Below are positions 56,556 to 64,000 of a stretch of 64,000 nt of DNA, piece by piece (the stretch's first letter is position 1; the number at the start of each line of letters is the position of its first letter). Origin of the DNA: Pandoraea pnomenusa. Its GTDB lineage: Bacteria; Pseudomonadota; Gammaproteobacteria; Burkholderiales; Burkholderiaceae. Where the stretch lies: the NCBI RefSeq assembly GCF_000767615.3, contig NZ_CP009553.3, forward strand, positions 1,674,001 through 1,738,000. Reading direction: 5' to 3'. A program made the position numbers and the translations under genes. The notes under the pieces were generated by a model. It was given only the letters and a program-made list of their open reading frames with translations. It was not told the DNA's origin and ran no database searches.

Positions 56556-58373
56556 TCAGTGGCCGGCATCCACATGGAGGCGCCCGCTCGCAAAAGCCGC
56601 CTCGAGTTCTCCCGCGGGCAGGGCTTTCGACACCAGCCAGCCCTGGATGGAATGGCAGCCGCGATCAATCAGCATCTGCCGTTGTTCTTCCGTCTCGACG
56701 CCCTCGGCGATCGCCGACAGTCCGAGCTCGCGTGCCAGTCCGAGGACCGCGGTCACGATCGTACGGTCGTTCGGTGACGTGGGCATGTCTTTCACGAAGC
56801 TGCGATCGATCTTGAGCGACGAGAGCGGGAAGCGCTTGAGGTATCCCAGACTCGAATAGCCCGCGCCGAAATCGTCGACGGCAAAGCGCACGCCAAGCGT
56901 CTGCAACTCGCGCAGCACCAGATTGGCCTGCTCCGGATCGCGCATGAGCACGCTCTCGGTAATTTCGAGGACCAGCCGGTGGCCTTCCACGCCCGAATCG
57001 GCAATCGCCTGCCAGACCAGGCTCGGGAACGAGGGATGGTGAAACTGCTGCGCCGAGACGTTGACCGACATGTAAATCCCGTCGAGCCGGGTGCGATCCC
57101 AGCGCGCGAGTTGCATGCAGGCCGCGCGCAAGGCCCAGCCGCCGAGCAAATTGATCAGACCGTTGGCTTCGGCCAGCGGAATGAATTCCGCCGGCGAGAC
57201 CGGGCCCAGCGCCGGATGCCAGCGCATGAGTGCCTCGACCCCTTTCACGTTCAACGTGATGGGGTCGCAGATCGGTTGGTAATGCAGGCTGAACTCGCCG
57301 TTGTGAATCGCCTCGAACATGGCCGATTCCAGCGAGAACGCCTTGCGATGCAGGTCGCCCAGATCGTCCGTGTAGACAAACAACCCGTTGCGGCCGCGAT
57401 CCTTGGCGCAGTACATGGCGGCGTCGGCGTGCTTGATGAGCAGGCCGGCCGAGTCGCCGTGCTGCGGATAAAACGATACGCCGATGCTCGTGGTCAGGTG
57501 CAACAACTGGTCGCCGACCTGGAACGGCTGTTGCACCGCCGAGAGCAACCGCTTCATGATCCCGCCGAGCGCCTGTTCATTGTCGCAGCCCGGCAGCACC
57601 AGCACGAACTCGTCGCCGCCCATGCGCGCGGCCATGTCCGTGTCGCGGATCTGCGCGATCAGGCGCTGCCCGGCGTCGCGCAGCAATTGATCGCCCACGT
57701 CGTGGCCGAGCGAATCGTTGACCTTCTTGAAACCGTCCAGGTCGAGCAGGGCGACCGCGAAGTTCGGACCGCCCTCGCGCGCATGCTGAATCGCGTCGAC
57801 GATGCACTGCTGGATGTACTGACGATTGCCCAGACCGGTCACCGCGTCGCGCACGGCCAGATCGGAAAGACGCGCCTCGTTTTCCTTGAAGGCGGTGATG
57901 TCTTCGCCATGGACGAGGAACGTCGCGCCCGCGCCGGCAATGCGCGGGGTGTACTGGGCGATGCGCAGGCGCATCCAGACCCGGTCGGTCAGGCCGCGCA
58001 GCAGACGAACCGTGCACTGCTGGGGACCGAGCGTCTGGGCGGCGGAGAAGGCGTCTTGCAGCAGCGGCACGTCTTCGATGCCGGTGAGCTCGAAAAGCGT
58101 GGCGTGGTCGATATACTCGCGCGAGTATTCGAGCAGGCGCAGGGAAGTCTCGGCAATGAAAAGAAAACGGCCGTCGGCAGCGACATGCGCCGAGAGTCCG
58201 CCGGTCAGCTCGACCAGCGCCCGGGACAGCGCCGGGGCCGGCACCGAGACCTGGGTCTCGGCGATGGCCGGCGTCAGGGTCGAAGGTTCGACCAGGGGCA
58301 CGCCGGCTGGGAGTCGATCTGAACTCATTGTTGTTGTCTGTGCATGCATCACGTCGAGCGCGCTGCTGCTCAT
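56556..58373 (-). CDS. PAS-GGDEF-EAL c-di-GMP protein
   Basis: 605 residues. A PAS domain (about 50-165) precedes a GGDEF domain (about 175-340), in which RMGGDEFVLVLPG keeps the diguanylate-cyclase site. An EAL domain follows (about 350-600): GVEALMRWHP, ITESVLMRD, DDFGAGYSSLGYLKRFPLSS, and the late IAEGVETEEQ. Both enzymatic motifs look intact, so it could make and break c-di-GMP, switched by the PAS sensor. No membrane segment. ATG 58373 has GGGGAA before it; ATG 58403 is an alternative without SD. In an operon with the HDOD gene. Confidence 0.93.
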   Translation of the reverse strand: MSSSALDVMHAQTTTMSSDRLPAGVPLVEPSTLTPAIAETQVSVPAPALSRALVELTGGLSAHVAADGRFLFIAETSLRLLEYSREYIDHATLFELTGIEDVPLLQDAFSAAQTLGPQQCTVRLLRGLTDRVWMRLRIAQYTPRIAGAGATFLVHGEDITAFKENEARLSDLAVRDAVTGLGNRQYIQQCIVDAIQHAREGGPNFAVALLDLDGFKKVNDSLGHDVGDQLLRDAGQRLIAQIRDTDMAARMGGDEFVLVLPGCDNEQALGGIMKRLLSAVQQPFQVGDQLLHLTTSIGVSFYPQHGDSAGLLIKHADAAMYCAKDRGRNGLFVYTDDLGDLHRKAFSLESAMFEAIHNGEFSLHYQPICDPITLNVKGVEALMRWHPALGPVSPAEFIPLAEANGLINLLGGWALRAACMQLARWDRTRLDGIYMSVNVSAQQFHHPSFPSLVWQAIADSGVEGHRLVLEITESVLMRDPEQANLVLRELQTLGVRFAVDDFGAGYSSLGYLKRFPLSSLKIDRSFVKDMPTSPNDRTIVTAVLGLARELGLSAIAEGVETEEQRQMLIDRGCHSIQGWLVSKALPAGELEAAFASGRLHVDAGH

Positions 58374-58869
58374 GTGCTTCCCCGTTAAGGCAAACGCGCT
58401 CATGGCCGGACGTCGGTCCGGCAGGTGTCCGATGGATTGTGGGCCATTATAGCCAAAGACGCCAGCGATTTTGGTGGCCGCAACCCTCGTTTCATGCCGC
58501 TTTCCACAGGTTTGGGCTTGTGGGTTTTTTTCTGACAAGGCAAGCCGGTTTTTTCCTGCGTGGACATGGGGCGTCAGACCGATGCCGTGCCGTGGGCCTG
58601 GCCGCAAACGCACGTCGGACGGCGCCTTGGGCGCACGCGATCGCCGACGCGCGCCGATGAGCACCGTTCGCGAGCGCCAAGTCGACTCGGGCGCGGGGTG
58701 TTTGCGGGCACGGCAATCTCGTGAATTTCGTGCCAGCGGCGCAACATCGCCGCTGGTGGACGAGCCGATGATGCCCGCAATGCACGACGTCGGCAACGCC
58801 GCCGACGGAGCGCGGCAGCGCGGTGGCCTGGTGGCCTGGTGGCGGTGGGGTTCCCGCGGGTGAATGCCC
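58374..58869. other. 496-bp intergenic region
   Basis: Contains a minus-strand TATAAT (58446-58451) suited to the PAS-GGDEF-EAL gene, and GGTGGCCT direct repeats near 58822. No gene is supported. Confidence 0.4.
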
Positions 58870-59598
58870 CTACGCTGCTACTGGGTTTTCGTGCGCGAGC
58901 GACCACGCGATGCACGCACGGGCGAGGGCGGCCGAGGCATCGAGGCCGAAGCGGCCGAGGGGAGTCTCGCAGGTCGCGAGCGCCACCGGAATCTCGGTGC
59001 AGCCGAGAATGACACGCTGCGCCCCGGCGGCGAGCAGTTGCTCCATCGCCATGGCAAGCGCTTCGCCGCCGCGACGCACGTCACCGGCCTTGGTGAGGCG
59101 GATGCCTTCGTTCACGAGCGCCTGATGGGCGAGCGGTTCGGCCGCCGAGGCAAACCGGTAACCGAGTGCTTCGAGCCGAGGGCGGTAGACATTGGCGTGG
59201 TGCGTGCCTTCCGTGGCCATCAGCCCGATGGGCGACCCGGGCGCGACGCAGGAGGACAATTCGCCCGCGACGGCCTCGACCACGTCGAGCACGGGCAGGC
59301 GGGTGCGATGTCGCAGGGCGTCGAGCCACGCATGCGCGGTATTGCAGGCAATGGCGATGCAGCCGGCGCCGGATTGCTCGAGCGCGTGCACACCGTCGAG
59401 CATGCCGTCGAGCGGGGAGGCGCCGTCGTGCAGCAGGGCTTCGGTGCGGTCGGGGATCTGCGGCACCGAGTAGAGGATGAACGGAATGTGATCCTGATCC
59501 CGGCTGGCCGGATGTTGATCGACGATCTTGCGGCAGAGGTCGATACCGGCGGCGGGGCCCATGCCGCCCAGGATACCGAGCGTGGCGTGCGAATTCAT
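58870..59598 (-). CDS. Aspartate/glutamate racemase family protein
   Basis: 242 residues. Cofactor-independent two-cysteine racemase: Cys85 in IAIACNTAHAW and Cys200 in VILGCTEIP are the acid/base pair. LGILGGMGPAAGIDLCRKIV at the N-terminus is the YgeA/RacD-type signature. Expected reaction: interconversion of L- and D-aspartate or glutamate. ATG 59598 follows a GTCATCACC context without a strong SD; the longer frame to 59808 covers the gap to the binding-protein gene. It is the last gene after dadA and the binding-protein gene on the minus strand. Confidence 0.9.
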   Translation of the reverse strand: MNSHATLGILGGMGPAAGIDLCRKIVDQHPASRDQDHIPFILYSVPQIPDRTEALLHDGASPLDGMLDGVHALEQSGAGCIAIACNTAHAWLDALRHRTRLPVLDVVEAVAGELSSCVAPGSPIGLMATEGTHHANVYRPRLEALGYRFASAAEPLAHQALVNEGIRLTKAGDVRRGGEALAMAMEQLLAAGAQRVILGCTEIPVALATCETPLGRFGLDASAALARACIAWSLAHENPVAA

Positions 59599-59702
59599 GG
59601 TGATGACAATCAGGAGGGGGAAGGCTGCGGTCGAACGGGATCGGGCGCCGGGCAGGGCGGCACAGGGGCGCAGGCCCCTGCACGACGCGCCGTCCTTCAG
59701 GA

Positions 59703-60605
59703 TCAGTCGTAAGCCTTGGTGATCGGGTCCTTGAACATGGCCTTCATTTCCGCGGTCATCGGATAGTTCATGTTCTGACCCTTCGGCGGCACCGGCTGGG
59801 TGAACCACTTGTCGTAGAGCTTGGTCATCTCGCCCGACTTTTCCATGCTGGCGATGGTCGTGTCCACGACCTTGGTGAACGCCGGATCGTCCTTGCGCAA
59901 CATGCAGGCGTAGTTCTCGAACTGGAGGTTCGGGCCGACGATCTCATAGTTCTTGCCTTCGTCCGCGGACAGCGCGGCGCGCTGACCGTAGAGCAGCGGC
60001 TCGTCCATCACGAACGCCACGGCGCGGCCTTGCTTGACCGTCAGGAAGCCGTCGGAGTGTTCCTTCGTCTGAATCAGGTTGAAGCCGATCTCGCCCTTCT
60101 TGCCCGACAGAATGCGGTCGGCGGTCGTGCCGGCGGTCGTGGAGATGGTTTTGCCCTTCAGGCTGTTCAGGTCAGTGATACCCGAACCCTTCTTGGCGAT
60201 CATCTTGATCGAATACAGGAAGATGTTGTGCGAGAAGCCGACCTGCTTGGCGCGCTCGAACGTGTGCGTGGTCGAGCCGCATTCCAGATCGATGGTGCCG
60301 TTCTGCATCAGGGCGATACGGTTCTGCGAGGTGATCGGCGTCTCCGTCACCTTCAGGTTCGGCATGTTGAGCTCTTTCTTGACCGCGTCGACGATCTTGA
60401 GCGCGATTTCCTGCGAGTAGCCGATGGTCTTGCCGTTGTTGTCCGAATACGAGAACGGAATCGACGACTCGCGCACCCCGAGGGCGATCACGCCGGTGTC
60501 CTTGATCTTCTTGAGGGTTCCCGTGAGTTCCTGCGCGCTCGCGGTTTGCGCGAACAGGGCGGCAGCAGCGCTGACGAGCAGCAGGGGAGCAAACAGCTTC
60601 TTCAT
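59703..60605 (-). CDS. Periplasmic amino-acid-binding protein (GltI-like)
   Basis: 300 residues. Signal peptide residues 1-24 end at QTASA-QE. The mature SBP family 3 domain contains ALGVRESSIPFSYSDNNGKT and IGYSQEIALKIVDAV, LECGSTTHTFERAKQVGFSH (ligand loop), and SLKGKTISTTAGTTADRIL. It resembles glutamate/aspartate-binding GltI. No ABC permease or ATPase gene is beside it, so it must use a transporter encoded elsewhere. Start ATG 60605. It lies between dadA and the racemase gene, suggesting acidic (D-)amino acids as ligand. Confidence 0.92.
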   Translation of the reverse strand: MKKLFAPLLLVSAAAALFAQTASAQELTGTLKKIKDTGVIALGVRESSIPFSYSDNNGKTIGYSQEIALKIVDAVKKELNMPNLKVTETPITSQNRIALMQNGTIDLECGSTTHTFERAKQVGFSHNIFLYSIKMIAKKGSGITDLNSLKGKTISTTAGTTADRILSGKKGEIGFNLIQTKEHSDGFLTVKQGRAVAFVMDEPLLYGQRAALSADEGKNYEIVGPNLQFENYACMLRKDDPAFTKVVDTTIASMEKSGEMTKLYDKWFTQPVPPKGQNMNYPMTAEMKAMFKDPITKAYD

Positions 60606-60791
60606 GGTCTCTGTCCTATCGGAAGTGAATGGCACGGTGGTCCGCGCCGTTGGAATGTCAAACCCAAACACACTGATACAACTCGACACGTCTTCCCGCG
60701 TTTTCCCCGTGGGAGAGAGGTACCTGACGTCTCACACCCGGCGCTGCCTGCATCGCCGGCCGGGCGGCCTGCTATGGTCGTCGACCAAAAA

Positions 60792-62048
60792 TCACCCGGC
60801 CAGCCGGGCAAACCCTGCCAGATCGACAGCGGGGCGCTTGCCGTCGATCGCGTCGGCGATCACGCGCGCGGCGCCCATCGACAACGTGAAACCCAGGCCA
60901 CCGTGGCCGACGTTCAGCCACAGATTGCCCAGCGTATGCGCGCGCCCCAGAATCGGGCGGCCATGCGGCGTTGCCGGACGCATGCCGGTCCACTCGAGCG
61001 GCGCGTCCGCACCGCGCAGCGCGGGGAACAATCCCGCCGACAACGTGCGCAGCGCGTCGATGCGGTGCGCGGCAATGCGATAGTCGTAGCCGACCAGATC
61101 GGCAATGCCCGCCACGCGCAGGTGCTCGCCGAGACTGGCATAGACGACCTTGTTGTCCGCATCGGTCACCGACACTTGCGGGCGGGCTTGCGGCGGTGCG
61201 CCGCGATACGTCAGGCTGTAGCCCTTGAGCGGATACAGCGACACCGACTCGCCCACGGTGCGCAGCAGCGGCATGGCTGCCAGCCCATTGGCGACCACGC
61301 ACGCGTCGACCGTCACATCGCCCGAACGGGTGCGGATCGCCCGCACGGTGTTGCCGCGCGCGTCGAAACCGGTGACCTCGCGCTCGTACAGCAGTGCGCC
61401 GCGCGAATGTTCGCCGACGAGCCGTGCCAACGCCTGACACAGCAACTGACAATCGCCGGTCCCCTCGCCCGGCGTATGAATGCCGCCGGCCAGCTCGCCC
61501 GCGATCCTGGCAAGCGCGGGTTCGAGCTCGGCGCAGGTCGCGGCGTCCACGCGTCGTTGCGCATAGCCCAGCCCGTTGGCCAGTTCGAGCGAGCGCTCCG
61601 CGGCAGCGAGCTTGTCCGCGTCGCGATACACCACGAGCTTGCCGCTCAGCCGGTAATCGAACGACACCGATTCGCTCGTCAGGAACTCCAGCATCACCTC
61701 GCGGCTGTGCAGCCCGAGCGAGAGCAGGCGCAGCGTGGAGCTGGCGTTGGCCTGGGCATTGCAATGTTTGACGAACTCGATCGACCACCGCCAGAAGTCC
61801 GGATCGAACGAGGGTTTGATCCGCAACGGCCCCGTGCGCGAGAACAGCAGCGAGGGCAGTTGCGAGAGCACGCCGGGGGCGGCGAGGGGCGACACGTAGC
61901 CGTAGCTCAACTGGCCGCCGTTGGCGAAGCTGGTCCCGAGACCCGGACCCCGTGCGGCGTCGATGACCGTGACCTCGTGGCCTGCGCGAAGCAACTGATA
62001 CGCGCTGGCGAGGCCGACGACGCCCGCCCCGATGACTCCAATATGCAT
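60792..62048 (-). CDS. dadA: D-amino acid dehydrogenase (DadA family)
   Basis: 418 residues. FAD-dependent oxidative deamination of D-amino acids to 2-oxo acids, feeding electrons to quinone. The N-terminal dinucleotide fold is MHIGVIGAGVVGLASAYQLL with GHEVTVID. Family positions include SFANGGQLSYGYVSPLAAPG, PLKGYSLTY, GMRPATPHGRPILGRA and LWLNVGHGGLGFTLSMGAAR. Start ATG 62048. It leads the D-amino-acid cassette and is divergent from a LysR gene. It may be one of several DadA paralogues, since no alanine racemase is adjacent. Confidence 0.9.
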   Translation of the reverse strand: MHIGVIGAGVVGLASAYQLLRAGHEVTVIDAARGPGLGTSFANGGQLSYGYVSPLAAPGVLSQLPSLLFSRTGPLRIKPSFDPDFWRWSIEFVKHCNAQANASSTLRLLSLGLHSREVMLEFLTSESVSFDYRLSGKLVVYRDADKLAAAERSLELANGLGYAQRRVDAATCAELEPALARIAGELAGGIHTPGEGTGDCQLLCQALARLVGEHSRGALLYEREVTGFDARGNTVRAIRTRSGDVTVDACVVANGLAAMPLLRTVGESVSLYPLKGYSLTYRGAPPQARPQVSVTDADNKVVYASLGEHLRVAGIADLVGYDYRIAAHRIDALRTLSAGLFPALRGADAPLEWTGMRPATPHGRPILGRAHTLGNLWLNVGHGGLGFTLSMGAARVIADAIDGKRPAVDLAGFARLAG

Positions 62049-62182
62049 GACGATGAATGACAACCAAAAACGCAGGGGAATGCAAGGCGGAAAAATATGC
62101 CCCGCCGGGGACGGGGGCGCCTCGCGGCGGGCCTTCCGCACCACCTTTGCTACGCAGTGTAGAGCGAGAAAATTCGGTAACC

Positions 62183-62204
62183 TATGCGGATTTGAGGCAG
62201 CATA
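62183..62204. promoter_or_regulatory. Candidate LysR operator between dadA and LysR gene
   Basis: TATGC-N12-GCATA is a 5-bp dyad of LysR-box size in the 223-bp divergent intergenic region, 68 bp before the LysR start. The surrounding DNA is AT-richer than average. Confidence 0.4.
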
Positions 62205-62271
62205 TGTCTTTTGGGTATAGGGTCGGCGGCCTCGCCGATGCGCGCTTCGGGACTGGGGGACGACGTCAGGC

Positions 62272-63231
62272 ATGAAATTGCGGCATATCGAGACGTTTCG
62301 CGCGGTGGTGCTGACGGGCTCCGCCAGCGGCGCGGCGCAATTGCTCAACGTATCGCAACCGGTCGTCTCGCGCGTATTGCAGCACGCCGAACAGCAACTC
62401 GGCTTCAAGCTGTTCGATCGCGTCAAGGGGCGCCTCGTGCCGACAGCGGAGGCGCGCCGCTTGTACCCCGACGTCGAGCGTATCTTCAGCGACCTCGAGC
62501 GTCTTCGCACCACGTCGCGCAATCTGCGTCAGCACGGCATCGGGCATCTGCGCATTGCCGCCACGCCGAGTCTGGCGCACAGCCTTCTTCCCGCGGCCAT
62601 CGAGCGCATGCGGCGCGCGCACCCCGATGTCGTCTTCGAACTCATCACCCACCACACGACCGAGATGATCACCGCGATTCTCACGTCGTCGGTCGACGTA
62701 GGCATCGTGTCCGCGCCGCCGATGGCGGCCGGCATCGTGAGCCGTCCGGTCGCGCAGGGACACATCGTGCTGGCGGTACCGGCCGTGTGGCCGAAGCTCG
62801 CGCGGCGCGGCCCGGCGAGCGCCGATGCGCTGGTCGGGCGCGACCTCATCAAGCTGCACGACGACACGCCGCTCGGTGCGCTGATCAACGAGCGTCTGGA
62901 GCAGACCGAACTGCTGCAGGATGCGGAGGTCATGGTGCAGACGTACTCGCTCGCGGCGGCGCTCGTCGAGCATGGCCTGGGGTATGCGCTGCTCGATCAG
63001 TTCACGGCGGCGAGCGCGAACGGGCAGGCGCAGCGCCTGTATCGCGTGGCGCCCGCCATCGTGTTCCCCGTGGAGATGCTGCGCCCGTCGCACGAACCCG
63101 AGTCGGTGCTCGCCGATACGCTGCGGCGTCATCTCGCGGATGTGGCCACGGAGCTCAGCGAGCGGGCCGACGCCCTGTGCGAAGGTCGCGAGATCGTGCT
63201 GGCGCCGAACGGCGTCGCCGAGGAAGGCTGA
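62272..63231 (+). CDS. LysR-family regulator of the D-amino-acid cassette
   Basis: 319 residues. HTH: RHIETFRAVVLTGSASGAAQ then NVSQPVVSRVLQHAEQQLGF (about 4-60). The effector domain starts near 92 (LRIAATPSLAHSLLPAAIER) and includes VDVGIVSAPPMAAGIV and VEHGLGYALLDQF. The sequence resembles the NocR/OccR-type group that senses opines and amino acids. It is divergent from dadA across 223 bp, so it probably controls the dadA-binding protein-racemase genes and itself. Start ATG 62272. Confidence 0.92.
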   Translation: MKLRHIETFRAVVLTGSASGAAQLLNVSQPVVSRVLQHAEQQLGFKLFDRVKGRLVPTAEARRLYPDVERIFSDLERLRTTSRNLRQHGIGHLRIAATPSLAHSLLPAAIERMRRAHPDVVFELITHHTTEMITAILTSSVDVGIVSAPPMAAGIVSRPVAQGHIVLAVPAVWPKLARRGPASADALVGRDLIKLHDDTPLGALINERLEQTELLQDAEVMVQTYSLAAALVEHGLGYALLDQFTAASANGQAQRLYRVAPAIVFPVEMLRPSHEPESVLADTLRRHLADVATELSERADALCEGREIVLAPNGVAEEG

Positions 63232-63288
63232 GCCCCTCGGCCGCCGTCGACGTGCATCGCTCTTCAGCGGGTGGCGAAGCGCGCGGCC

Positions 63289-63900
63289 TCAGCGGCAACT
63301 CGGTTCGCTCCTCACTTCCAGGTAGGTAAACGGCTGCGGCTGGAGCTTGTCGGCCAGCGACGGGTAATTGGCTTGCACGAAGCGGCGCGCGCCGGCCATG
63401 TCGAACGCCGTGCGCAACCAGAGTTTGCCGTCGTGACTGTCGAGCATGAGCGTGCCCGCGTAGATCACGTCGCCGCGACGCACATTGACGGTCGGCACCT
63501 TGCGTCCCTTGCAGTAGCGAAAGCGGTAACTGTTGTCGGCGGGGGTGAATTCCATCGGTCCGAAACGCTCGTTGCGCATGAGCGGCGAGACGCGCATGGC
63601 GATGAACCCGCGCGTGGGCGGATTGGCGTTGAGCGTGCGGATAAGCTTTGCGCCGACGATGCCGTTGACCGTTTGCGAGTCATCGGAATAACTCCACGGT
63701 CCCCAGGTGCTGCGCAGCGGCGTGTCGAGCCCGACGATCACGAGCGCGTATTCGTCGAGCGTGTCTTCGGTGAGGGCGGGGTTGGGCGGCACGCCCTTGG
63801 TGCTGCAGGCGGCGAGCCAGACGGCGCTCAGCGACGCCAGCGCGGCGAGCGCTGCACGCCGCGCGAGAGGCGAAAACAACAGGGTGCGAAACGACCTCAT
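63289..63900 (-). CDS. Putative lipoprotein of unknown function
   Basis: 203 residues. The signal peptide ends in lipobox LAAC (Cys32), so a lipid-anchored periplasmic or outer-membrane protein. I do not recognise the mature domain. It looks beta-rich, with ALVIVGLDTPLRSTWGPWSY, GFIAMRVSPLMRNERFG, VRRGDVIYAGTLMLDSHDGK, and a C-terminal QPFTYLEVRSEPSCR. SD GGAGG 6 nt before ATG 63900; the longer frame to 63942 would add 14 residues in front of the signal peptide. A minisatellite starts 44 bp upstream. Confidence 0.75.
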   Translation of the reverse strand: MRSFRTLLFSPLARRAALAALASLSAVWLAACSTKGVPPNPALTEDTLDEYALVIVGLDTPLRSTWGPWSYSDDSQTVNGIVGAKLIRTLNANPPTRGFIAMRVSPLMRNERFGPMEFTPADNSYRFRYCKGRKVPTVNVRRGDVIYAGTLMLDSHDGKLWLRTAFDMAGARRFVQANYPSLADKLQPQPFTYLEVRSEPSCR

Positions 63901-63943
63901 TGCAGCCTCCTTGTCGCGCCTGGCGCTCGGGGACGATTCCAAC

Positions 63944-64000
63944 GGTACGAATGGTACGAATGGTACGAATGGTACGAGTGCTACGAATGGTACGAGTGCT
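63944..64000 (+). repeat. 9-bp minisatellite (GGTACGAAT) running off the window
   Basis: Units: GGTACGAAT x3, GGTACGAGT, GCTACGAAT, GGTACGAGT, then GCT at the edge. Six complete copies are visible and the array may continue. Confidence 0.9.

Noticed and set aside
63944..64000. CRISPR array
   Set aside because: Units are 9 bp with no spacers and no cas genes nearby; it is a simple tandem repeat. The 18415, 36011 and 43360 repeats fail for the same reason.

Overview
The window is a gene-dense piece of a GC-rich (about 65%) betaproteobacterial chromosome. Gene content and protein sequences point to Burkholderiaceae, most likely Pandoraea. That assignment is inferred from recognised families, not from a marker gene. 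I see no insertion sequence, prophage, integrase, rRNA or CRISPR array, so this looks like ordinary chromosome carrying several metabolic cassettes, each with its own local regulator.

Layout. 1-5.9 kb: a partial ankyrin protein, a DUF1415 protein, tRNA-Thr(CGT), fructose-1,6-bisphosphatase, an aspartate carbamoyltransferase with an HTH-like N-terminus, and a divergent LysR regulator. 6-10.4 kb: a one-chain aconitase/isopropylmalate-dehydratase-type enzyme with inverted domain order, an MFS carrier and a methyltransferase. 10.5-13.9 kb: divergent metR/metE. 14.0-14.8 kb: a near-perfect lux box placed like a class II activator site in front of an unrecognised gene. 14.8-19.3 kb: pepN, a DUF4136 lipoprotein, and a UPF0016 Mn2+ exporter behind a yybP-ykoY riboswitch.

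19.5-29.9 kb is a purine salvage and catabolism block: a purine permease with guaD, an adenosine/adenine deaminase, xdhA-xdhB-xdhC and a divergent LysR regulator. The permease and xdhA promoters share a 29-bp block. 30-36.6 kb: dsbB, a DUF2848-GntR-amidase operon, a CPA2-type cation/proton antiporter and a thioesterase. 36.8-37.8 kb: ribB behind an FMN riboswitch. 38-42.8 kb: a copper circuit (copZ, copA, cueR) with two CueR-type operators inside 19-bp promoter spacers. 43-45.5 kb: a DUF3563 mini-protein, then a CsgG/DUF4810/DUF799 lipoprotein operon.

45.7-54.6 kb: an Nramp Mn2+/H+ importer, the LexA-box-controlled imuA-imuB-dnaE2 mutagenesis operon, and an NCS2 xanthine/uracil permease. 55-58.4 kb: a PAS-GGDEF-EAL protein in an operon with an HDOD-GAF protein. 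58.9-63.2 kb: a D-amino-acid cassette (dadA, an orphan periplasmic binding protein, an Asp/Glu racemase) with a divergent LysR. The right edge holds a lipoprotein gene and a 9-bp minisatellite. The most novel-looking items are the lux-box gene, the HTH-aspartate carbamoyltransferase and the shared purine promoter block.
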